Position numbers and translations under genes: made by a program
Notes under the pieces: generated by a model
What the model saw: only the letters and a program-made list of their open reading frames with translations
Databases searched by the model: none
Told to the model about the DNA's origin: nothing
Shown here: piece by piece, positions 1-5,636 of the stretch
How positions within the stretch are numbered: the first letter of the stretch is position 1
How the letters are laid out: every line of letters starts with the position of its first letter
Assembly (NCBI RefSeq): GCF_031846505.1
Contig: NZ_JAVRHP010000132.1
Location: 1-5,847, forward strand
Origin: Autumnicola edwardsiae
GTDB taxonomy: Bacteria > Bacteroidota > Bacteroidia > Flavobacteriales > Flavobacteriaceae
Direction of reading: 5' to 3'
Length of the DNA: 5,847 nt

Positions 1-30
1 AAACGGGTTGTGCAATTTTACTTTTCTCAT
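1..30 (-). CDS. 5' end of an unidentified gene, cut by the window edge
   Basis: On the minus strand an ATG at 30-28 opens a frame reading MRKVKLHNPF up to the window edge with no stop. It begins one base after the TAA stop of the permease (34-32), a spacing typical of translationally coupled operon genes. The basic start (R2, K3, K5) is compatible with a real N-terminus, either cytoplasmic or the n-region of a membrane protein. Ten residues are too few to name a family. No Shine-Dalgarno is seen, which is normal in Bacteroidota. The alternative is a chance ATG in the 3' flank; the tight spacing is the only real argument for a gene. Confidence 0.4.
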   Translation of the reverse strand, partial: MRKVKLHNPF

Positions 31-31
31 A

Positions 32-1816
32 TTAAAAGGGAAAAAAGATGGGTATTATAAAAGACGCAGCGATCCAGATTATAAAATTAAGAGGTGTGCC
101 AAATTTTAGAAAATCATTGAACTTGTAATTTCCCGGGGCATAAACCATGGTGTTTACAGGATAACTCACAGGAGTCATAAAAGTTAATGAACAGGCAAAC
201 ATCACCCCAATTAAAAACGGCTTTTCACTTACCGCCATGGCCGAGGCAAGGCTTATTACAATTGGTGACATTAAAGCGGCCGCGGCTTTGCTGGACAGTA
301 CGTTTGTTGAGAGAAAGGTAACAAGAAAAATCAGACTAAGGGTGATCCTGGGATCCAAATCGCCCATATTTTCGAAGACAAAATCTGAAATAATTGCCGA
401 GCCGCCGGTTTTTTCGAGCGCACTACCCATAGAAAGCACACCGGCCATCATAAAAATTACTTTCCATTCTATGGCTGCGTAAGCTTCTGAAGGTTTTAAG
501 ACCGCCAGGATCACCAAAAGCAGGCTTCCCACCATCGCACTTATTAAAATGGAGGTAAGGTTAAAAGCTGCGGCCGCCACTACCCCGGTAATGATAAGCA
601 GTGCCGGGATAGCCTTCCGGTAATCGATATTCCGGTTTTGATATTCTGAGAGAGTTACCACTAATTTGCGGGCGGTTAGCGTATTGATATTTTTTTCGGA
701 AGCAAATAAAAGCATCATATCGCCTTCCTTCAATTCTACGTGCGCAACGTCCTGGGTAATTGTCTCTTTTCTATGCCGTATCGCCAGCACCGAAGCATAA
801 TAAGTATTCCGAAAGTTAATTTGCCTAAGCGATTTTCCTGCAAGGCCAGACCCGTATGGGATCATTACTTCGTAAATTTTCTTCTCTTCTTTGGTTTCTT
901 CAGTAGGTTTTATTTCAGAAATATCTTTTTTATCGCCAATTACCGCATAATGGCGGTTGGTTTTAAGTTTTGCAAGGCTTTCCGGGTCTGTGAGCAGTTT
1001 TATCAAATCCCCCTGCCGCAACATCGTGTCGGCATTAATCTCGTAAACGTGATGGTGCTTGCGTTTTATCGTTAAAACCTGTGCTTTATGGTCTCGCACC
1101 AGTGCCGATTTTCCTATAGGGTGATCCACATCGGGGTTGCCTTCAGCAAGTTCGACTTCAGACATATACTTTTCGGCTTGTCTTTTTAAACCGGATTCTT
1201 CTGCGTTTTCTCTCTGCGGAAGCAAAATTGGAGCGACAATAAAAACATAGGTAAGCCCAATCGCCAGCAGGCACAATGCAGGAAGGGAAAATTCAAACAT
1301 ATTAAAAGGTTCAAGTCCGCTTTCCTGCGAAATTCCGCTTACCAGAATGTTGGTGGAAGTGCCAATTAGTGTACAAGTCCCTCCGAAAAGTGCCGAAAAG
1401 GAAATCGGGATCAGTAATCTGGACGGACTAATTCCTGTTTCGCGGCAAACCAGCAAAGCCATCGGAATCATGATAGCGACTACTGCAGAATCATTTATAA
1501 ATGCGGAAAAAACTGCTGCTGTTGTGCAAAGTGTGACCAGGGCCAGCAGGTAGTTAATTTTGGCAATTCTGATGATCTTGCTACTTAGTCCGTCAATAAT
1601 CCCTGATTTAAAAACCGCTGCGCTAATCACAAACATACAGGCGAGGGTAATGGTTGCGGGATGATTAAAGCCCGAAAAACCCTCTTCCGGACTCAGCACT
1701 CCTGAAACTATAAACAGTGCCATTATAAGAATGGAAGTAGTGTCTATCGTAAAGTAATCCTTTACAAATAGAATAATCCCTATAAAAATAATGGCCACCG
1801 TGATATAAAGTTCCAT
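32..1816 (-). CDS. SLC13/DASS-family anion permease with two RCK_C (TrkA_C) domains
   Basis: This 594-residue inner-membrane protein probably transports an anion such as sulfate or a di/tricarboxylate, usually Na+-coupled in this family; the substrate cannot be read from the sequence. The N-terminal half (about 1-200) has hydrophobic segments near 3-20, 26-41, 53-72, 88-125, 134-160 and 175-200. It carries the family signatures FINDSAVVAIMIP (106-118) and IGTSTNILVSG (151-161). A hydrophilic insert at about 201-395 holds two RCK_C-like domains, near 230-290 (ending in RQGDLIKLL) and 313-388 (LKEGDMMLLF). In related proteins these bind ligands and may gate transport. The C-terminal half (400-594) repeats the fold, with STNVLSSKAAAALMSPI (503-519) and MTPVSYPVNTMVY (547-559). 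Length and order match RCK-containing members such as the E. coli YfbS type. The start is chosen because the first membrane segment begins at once. It lies downstream of the amidohydrolase on the same strand, and a possible partial gene follows one base after its stop. No frameshift or missing motif is seen. Confidence 0.93.
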   Translation of the reverse strand: MELYITVAIIFIGIILFVKDYFTIDTTSILIMALFIVSGVLSPEEGFSGFNHPATITLACMFVISAAVFKSGIIDGLSSKIIRIAKINYLLALVTLCTTAAVFSAFINDSAVVAIMIPMALLVCRETGISPSRLLIPISFSALFGGTCTLIGTSTNILVSGISQESGLEPFNMFEFSLPALCLLAIGLTYVFIVAPILLPQRENAEESGLKRQAEKYMSEVELAEGNPDVDHPIGKSALVRDHKAQVLTIKRKHHHVYEINADTMLRQGDLIKLLTDPESLAKLKTNRHYAVIGDKKDISEIKPTEETKEEKKIYEVMIPYGSGLAGKSLRQINFRNTYYASVLAIRHRKETITQDVAHVELKEGDMMLLFASEKNINTLTARKLVVTLSEYQNRNIDYRKAIPALLIITGVVAAAAFNLTSILISAMVGSLLLVILAVLKPSEAYAAIEWKVIFMMAGVLSMGSALEKTGGSAIISDFVFENMGDLDPRITLSLIFLVTFLSTNVLSSKAAAALMSPIVISLASAMAVSEKPFLIGVMFACSLTFMTPVSYPVNTMVYAPGNYKFNDFLKFGTPLNFIIWIAASFIIPIFFPF

Positions 1817-1849
1817 AGGGTGAAAATAAGCTTTTTAGGCTTTTACATC

Positions 1850-1882
1850 TAAAATTATTTTTAATGGCTAATTATCCCACAA
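1850..1882 (-). promoter_or_regulatory. candidate Bacteroidota-type promoter for the permease
   Basis: On the minus strand a TTG (1882-1880) is followed after 22 bases by TAATTTTA (1857-1850), matching seven of eight positions of the Bacteroidota -7 element TAnnTTTG. The -33 to -7 spacing is inside the TTG-N17-23-TAnnTTTG range known for Flavobacterium. It would give a leader of about 30 bases before the permease ATG at 1816. The last base is A instead of G, and A/T-rich DNA produces such matches by chance. If real, the permease and the gene after it can be expressed without the amidohydrolase. Confidence 0.3.
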
Positions 1883-1883
1883 T

Positions 1884-1950
1884 CCGAACTTCAAACTATG
1901 AGCGCAGCGAACTCCGAACCCCGAACTCCAAACTTGAGCGCAGCGAAACT
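1884..1950. repeat. pair of ~30-bp direct repeats abutting the amidohydrolase stop codon
   Basis: Two units, 1884-1913 and 1921-1950, align with one substitution and two single-base indels. Both contain an identical 12-base core, GAGCGCAGCGAA (1900-1911 and 1936-1947). Each unit starts with the heptamer CCGAACT, and the 7-base linker CCGAACC (1914-1920) is a third near-copy of it. The second unit supplies the last two bases of the amidohydrolase stop codon (TAG, read as CTA at 1949-1951). The stretch is noticeably richer in G+C than the A/T-rich DNA right after it. It has no self-complementary arm long enough for a convincing terminator hairpin. It looks like a small intergenic repeat family or a slippage-expanded element; function unknown. 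Confidence 0.75.
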
Positions 1951-4900
1951 AATGCGCCATACATCCATGCCCCTGCTCATGCCAGTCAAATGCCGGACTG
2001 TAGCGATTATTCTCCCAATAAAAGTTTCCCCGTTCTTTTGGATTATTGCCGATCTCGTTCATCGTTTCGGCGTCGTAAAGTCTGCCGTTTATCATCGTAT
2101 AAATAATCGTGTTGGAGTTCTGGATATCTTCTAACGGATTCTCCTCCAGTACCAGTAAATCGGCTAGTTTTCCTTCTTTTAGAGAGCCAATTTCCTTATC
2201 CATCCCAATATATTCGGCAGAATTAATGGTAGCAGTTTTTAAAGCTTCCAAATTGCTCATTCCGCCCATCTGGATGAGCCAAAGTTCCCAATGTGCGCCT
2301 AATCCCTGCAATTGGCCGTGAGCACCCATATTCACTTTTACGCCTTCATCAGAAAGTTCTTTAGCAGTTTCCGAAACTAATATTGGTCCGTTCTCATATT
2401 CTTCCTGCGGGACCATCGTGCGGTGACGGGACCTGGAATCGATGATCTGGCGCGGAGTGAAATTCAGCAGTTTTTCATTTTCCCAAACGTTCGTCTTTTC
2501 ATACCAGTAATATTCCCCGTTTATTCCGCCGTAATTCACGATTAGGGTAGGAGTGTAGCCGGTTTTGCTTTCGCCCCACAGCGTTTTTACATCCTTGTAA
2601 ACCGGCGCAATCGGGATGTTGTGTTCAATCCCGGTATGGCCGTCCACGATCATGTTCATATTGTGAAGAAAAGTACTGCCGCCTTCCGGAACCACATTCA
2701 TATTCAGTTCTTTTGCGGCAAGTAAAATTTGCTGCCGTTGTTCCCGTCGCGGCTGATTGTAACTTTTCACTGAAGTCGCCCCGAAAGCTTTTGTCCGTCG
2801 CAAAGCCGATCTCGCGTCGTCCAGGCTGTTGATCACCGCCTTAAAATCCCCTTCGGCGCCGTAAAGGATAATTCCGGTGGAATATAATCGCGGTCCCACC
2901 ATATCGCCGCTTTTAATCAATTCGGAAATTCCAAAAACCGTCTCACTTAAAGCAGAAGGATCGTGGGCGGTGGTCACCCCAAAAGCAAGATTGGCATAAC
3001 TTGGCCAGTGTTGCTTCGGCGTAAGGCCATATCTAAAAGCACCAATATGAGCATGCGCATCTACCATTCCCGGCATAATCGTCTTTCCAGATGCATCGTA
3101 AATTTTGGCAATTTTCGGTACATTAATTTCTTTTGAAGGTCCAATGGCAACAATTTTATTGCCTTTTATCACAATGGTGCCGTTTTCGATCACTTTATCG
3201 CCTTCCATAGTGATAATCCGGGCGTTGGTAAAGGCAATTTGTCCTTCCGGAACGTCTGTTTTTACTTCCAGGCCTATTTTTTGGCCATTTTCGATAATTG
3301 GAGCAATAGAATCTGGCGAATTTTTCAGAAAAGTAAAGCGTTCCGACACTTTATTGGTAAAATATTCGTCGCCCAAAGTCCAGTGTATATTTTGGCTATT
3401 ATTGGACCAATGTAAATTAATACCCGCGTCTTTGGTGATTTGCGTTACGGGAACCGACTTGGTTTTATCGTCCAGTTCCAGCGGCTGGCCGGTCATCACC
3501 AAAGGAGCGATATAAACCTTGTGCAGATTGGAAAAAGCGATCCATTTATTATCGGGGCTGGGTAGAAGTCGGTTGGCGTATTTGGATTTCACGTGCGTAC
3601 GCTCGTCTTCGCCGTTAAGGTTTACGCTTCTCAGGTTTTTCTCGAGGTCGCCAAAAAAGTAGCCGCCGGTTTGGAAGAAAACCCTGCTGTCGTCCACATT
3701 AAAAACCGGAAAATCACCCTCTTTACTAATTCTTCTGATGTTTTCTCCGGAAGCGCTCATCAGGTAAATTCCCGGTTCTTTGCTAAAAGCCTGTCCCTGG
3801 TCGCTGTTCCCGCCTTCTCTCGCAAACGCGATCATTTTACCATCATTTGAAAATACCGGATTACGATAAATGCCTTTTTTAGACGTAAGCGTAGTTGCCT
3901 TTCCGCCGGAAACCGAAATCTTCTTGATGCTTCCCATTCGTTCATCGTCCCAAGTTACATAGACAATTTGCTTTCCGTCCGCAGAAAAATCGGGTTCAAA
4001 TTCAAAATCTTCACTGTCGGTGAGACGCTGAGGTTTTCCATTAGGCAGTTTTTTCTTCCACAGGTAACCTACGGCGTTAAAAACAAGCGTCTTACCGTCG
4101 GGAGAAGTTACCGCATGCCGAATCACTTTGGGATTAAAAGTTTCAGAAAAAACCTCGTGATCTGTATGTAAAGCATCGGCAATCTGGATAGTGGTATTCA
4201 CCTCAAACGGAATCTCCTGCACCTCGTAAGTGTCGATATTTGCCTTTTTGATGCCGCCTTCACTCCAGAAAACCAGCTCCTCATTGTTCGGCATCCAGCT
4301 AAAACCGGGATAAACGCCAAAAATCGCCCAGGCTTCCTGCTGATCTTTACTTAGCTTATCGTAAACCGGCCATTCTTCACCCGTTTCGAAATCGTGAATA
4401 TAAAGCACAGATTTGGTGCGGACTCGTTTTACAAAAGCCAGTTTGGAACCGTCGGGCGAAACCTGTGGCCGCGCAGCACCACCGGGACCGCCTGTAATTG
4501 TTGTGTTTTCGCCGGTTTCAAAATCGTATCTTTTGATCACGTAGATCTGCTTGTTGGGATCTTTGTTATACTGAAAATTGCCGCCGGGATACATATCTTC
4601 GCTGTAATAAAGGTAGCGGCCATCTGGCGAAATGCTCGGCTCGTTTACATCCTGCTGATCGTTTTTGCGCTCGGTAAGCTGAATTCCGCCTTTGCCTGCC
4701 AAATGATACTGCCACATTTCGCCGGCGCCCAGGGAACGTCCCGAGGTAAAGTGTTTACGGGCGATAATGGAATTCCCGTCTGCAGTCCAGACGGCATTAT
4801 TTAGCAACCGGAAATCTTCTTCGGTAATTTGTTTTGCATCGCTTCCGTTCTTTTGCATCACCCAAATATTGTCGCCGCCACTCGCATCGCTGGTAAAGGA

Positions 4901-5215
4901 AATTTTAGAGCCATCAGGACTAAACCGCGGCTGCACCTCGTAGGCCATTCCGGTTCTTAAAGCTGTGGCTTTCCCGCCGGTAATTGGCATGCTGTAAATA
5001 TCGCCCAGCAGGTCAAAAACTATTGTTTTCCCGTCGGGGCTAACGTCCAGGTTCATCCAGGTGCCTTCGCTGGTTTGCAGCGGCACTTCCTTAATATCCC
5101 AGTCGGCAGGATAAGGATTGGAAACATCCCATTGGTCTTTTTGTTCTTTTTCCTGTGCGAATACTACTGAAGAAGATAGCAATAGCAGTAGCGCAGGCAA
5201 TAATTTGTTAAGCAT
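1949..5215 (-). CDS. exported TolB-like beta-propeller / metal-dependent amidohydrolase fusion
   Basis: This 1088-residue protein is probably periplasmic. Residues 1-20 form a signal peptide (LPALLLLLSSSVVFA, cleaved before Q21) with no lipobox. Twelve PD40/TolB-type blade motifs of the SPDGxxIxF kind start near residues 58, 98, 143, 195, 252, 307, 370, 410, 455, 505, 552 and 603, enough for two six-bladed propellers. From about 658 to 1050 it is an amidohydrolase of the imidazolonepropionase/prolidase-like group. The composite beta-sandwich strand AFTNARIITMEG leads to PGMVDAHAHIG, with metal-binding H721 and H723. K817 (SVKSY) sits at the carboxylated-lysine position, and H865 (GIEH) fits the strand-6 histidine. 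SAEYIGMDKEIGSLKEGKLADLLVL (999 on) is the typical C-terminal signature. The usual strand-5 His and strand-8 Asp are replaced by E844 and H966. The tail ends in a His/Cys cluster (1079-1088). The start is fixed by the signal peptide and an A-rich leader. The substrate is unknown; peptides, N-acyl amino acids or cyclic amides are possible from family knowledge. The frame is intact throughout. Confidence 0.93.
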   Translation of the reverse strand: MLNKLLPALLLLLSSSVVFAQEKEQKDQWDVSNPYPADWDIKEVPLQTSEGTWMNLDVSPDGKTIVFDLLGDIYSMPITGGKATALRTGMAYEVQPRFSPDGSKISFTSDASGGDNIWVMQKNGSDAKQITEEDFRLLNNAVWTADGNSIIARKHFTSGRSLGAGEMWQYHLAGKGGIQLTERKNDQQDVNEPSISPDGRYLYYSEDMYPGGNFQYNKDPNKQIYVIKRYDFETGENTTITGGPGGAARPQVSPDGSKLAFVKRVRTKSVLYIHDFETGEEWPVYDKLSKDQQEAWAIFGVYPGFSWMPNNEELVFWSEGGIKKANIDTYEVQEIPFEVNTTIQIADALHTDHEVFSETFNPKVIRHAVTSPDGKTLVFNAVGYLWKKKLPNGKPQRLTDSEDFEFEPDFSADGKQIVYVTWDDERMGSIKKISVSGGKATTLTSKKGIYRNPVFSNDGKMIAFAREGGNSDQGQAFSKEPGIYLMSASGENIRRISKEGDFPVFNVDDSRVFFQTGGYFFGDLEKNLRSVNLNGEDERTHVKSKYANRLLPSPDNKWIAFSNLHKVYIAPLVMTGQPLELDDKTKSVPVTQITKDAGINLHWSNNSQNIHWTLGDEYFTNKVSERFTFLKNSPDSIAPIIENGQKIGLEVKTDVPEGQIAFTNARIITMEGDKVIENGTIVIKGNKIVAIGPSKEINVPKIAKIYDASGKTIMPGMVDAHAHIGAFRYGLTPKQHWPSYANLAFGVTTAHDPSALSETVFGISELIKSGDMVGPRLYSTGIILYGAEGDFKAVINSLDDARSALRRTKAFGATSVKSYNQPRREQRQQILLAAKELNMNVVPEGGSTFLHNMNMIVDGHTGIEHNIPIAPVYKDVKTLWGESKTGYTPTLIVNYGGINGEYYWYEKTNVWENEKLLNFTPRQIIDSRSRHRTMVPQEEYENGPILVSETAKELSDEGVKVNMGAHGQLQGLGAHWELWLIQMGGMSNLEALKTATINSAEYIGMDKEIGSLKEGKLADLLVLEENPLEDIQNSNTIIYTMINGRLYDAETMNEIGNNPKERGNFYWENNRYSPAFDWHEQGHGCMAH

Positions 5216-5237
5216 TGTGTGTGGTTTTTAAAAGGGC

Positions 5238-5245
5238 TAAATATA
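5238..5245 (-). promoter_or_regulatory. weak -7-like box for the amidohydrolase
   Basis: On the minus strand TATATTTA matches seven of eight positions of the Bacteroidota -7 element TAnnTTTG. It lies 22 bases before the ATG at 5215, which would leave a leader of roughly 15-18 bases ending in AAAAACCACACACA. No TTG is found at the expected -33 distance (about 5263-5271), so support is thin. It is the best leftward candidate I could find in the gap. Confidence 0.22.
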
Positions 5246-5345
5246 GCGAATGTTTTGAAGTTTTTCGATCGGTTCGCGAAAAGGTAGACCTATATAAATG
5301 GTACGGAAATAATTATTTTACACAATACAAAAGAGTAGTATTAAG

Positions 5346-5392
5346 TGCTAAAAATTAACACTTTAGGGCTTCTGCTTTTCAGCATTTTTTTT
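5346..5392 (+). terminator. terminator-like stem followed by eight T, no gene in front of it
   Basis: TGCTAAAAA (5346-5354) can pair with TTTTCAGCA (5376-5384) through nine positions with one A-C mismatch, and a run of eight T (5385-5392) follows at once. A smaller alternative is the 4-bp stem TGCT/AGCA with a 4-base loop (5373-5384 region). The arrangement resembles an intrinsic terminator on the plus strand, but the stem is weak and A/T-rich, and no plus-strand gene ends before it. It may be chance in A/T-rich DNA or the end of an unseen short transcript. Confidence 0.2.
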
Positions 5393-5449
5393 CTCAATAT
5401 ATCGAGAAATAATATACTTTAGATTCATCGCTGCACACGTCTTTCTGCC

Positions 5450-5528
5450 CTACAAAAAGCCGGTTGAGCTGCTAAGTAACAATCCGTTTTACTGATGATT
5501 TTATAGCTACTCCTGTCGGTTTTTGTAG
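5450..5528. repeat. nested imperfect inverted repeat
   Basis: CTACAAAAAGCCG (5450-5462) is the inverse of CGGTTTTTGTAG (5517-5528) apart from one bulged G, giving 12 paired positions. Inside it GCTA (5471-5474) can pair with TAGC (5504-5507), and AGTAA (5475-5479) with TTACT (5489-5493), so the arms nest in order. A competing 6-bp hairpin, AGCTAC (5505-5510) with GTAGCT (5525-5530), uses the right arm differently. The element lies upstream of the rightward promoter, so it would not be in that gene's leader. It could be a small structured RNA, a protein-binding site or a remnant repeat. Confidence 0.4.
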
Positions 5529-5550
5529 CTCCGGAATCAAAAGAAAACTA

Positions 5551-5583
5551 TTGCATGTAAGAGTCTCAAGATTATTAGGTTTG
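5551..5583 (+). promoter_or_regulatory. consensus Bacteroidota promoter for the gene at 5637
   Basis: TTG (5551-5553) is followed after 22 bases by TAGGTTTG (5576-5583), an exact match to the -7 element TAnnTTTG, with spacing in the accepted 17-23 range. Transcription should start near 5588-5590, giving a leader of about 48 bases. That leader contains a small G+C-rich palindrome GGCCGGGCC (5611-5619), then an A/T-rich run (5620-5636) directly before the ATG, the usual translation leader in this phylum. This is the best promoter in the window. Confidence 0.6.
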
Positions 5584-5636
5584 GGTTACCTACACTTTTT
5601 CTGAATGACAGGCCGGGCCATTTAATTTTAAAAACA

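Larger units (their letters stand above)
5216..5636. other. 421-base divergent intergenic region
   Basis: This A/T-rich stretch separates the minus-strand amidohydrolase start from the plus-strand gene at 5637. I see no credible protein gene in it. It holds a weak leftward -7-like box (5238-5245), a short imperfect hairpin with AAGTG/CACTT arms (5343-5347 and 5360-5364), and a terminator-like element (5346-5392). It also has a perfect 6-bp inverted repeat TTTCTC/GAGAAA (5390-5395 and 5404-5409) with an A/T loop, a nested inverted repeat (5450-5528) and a consensus rightward promoter (5551-5583). It is longer than two simple promoters need, so part of the 5340-5530 stretch may be a regulatory site, a small RNA or a decayed element. 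Confidence 0.7.

Noticed and set aside
237..1553. Plus-strand open frames inside the permease
   Set aside because: They are mirror frames of the permease coding sequence, with no independent evidence of translation.
1817..1860. Intrinsic terminator between the amidohydrolase and the permease (AAGC/GCTT stem near a T-rich stretch on the minus strand)
   Set aside because: The stem is only four pairs, the T-run is interrupted, and it lies beside the permease start, so it is not a convincing terminator.
1884..1950. CRISPR-like arrangement of two ~30-bp repeats
   Set aside because: There are only two copies, the linker is 7 bases and is itself part of the repeat motif, and no cas gene is present.
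1864..2134. Two plus-strand open frames overlapping the end of the amidohydrolase
   Set aside because: They lie opposite the conserved amidohydrolase C-terminus and the repeat pair. Their translations are repetitive and low in meaning (NSEPRTPNL-type strings from the repeats), with no recognisable motif.
2280..3060. Amidohydrolase judged an inactive pseudoenzyme because of E844 and H966
   Set aside because: The frame is intact, the HxH, Lys and strand-6 His positions are kept, and the unusual motifs appear to be shared by this fusion subfamily, so altered chemistry is more likely than loss of function.
3105..4804. Several plus-strand open frames of 67-136 codons inside the amidohydrolase
   Set aside because: All are antisense to a long intact gene with clear domain motifs. 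They have no promoter, leader or domain signal of their own.
5216..5636. Small protein, tRNA or insertion-sequence remnant in the intergenic region
   Set aside because: I found no frame with a credible start and length, no cloverleaf-like arms and no transposase-like translation. Only short inverted repeats are supportable.
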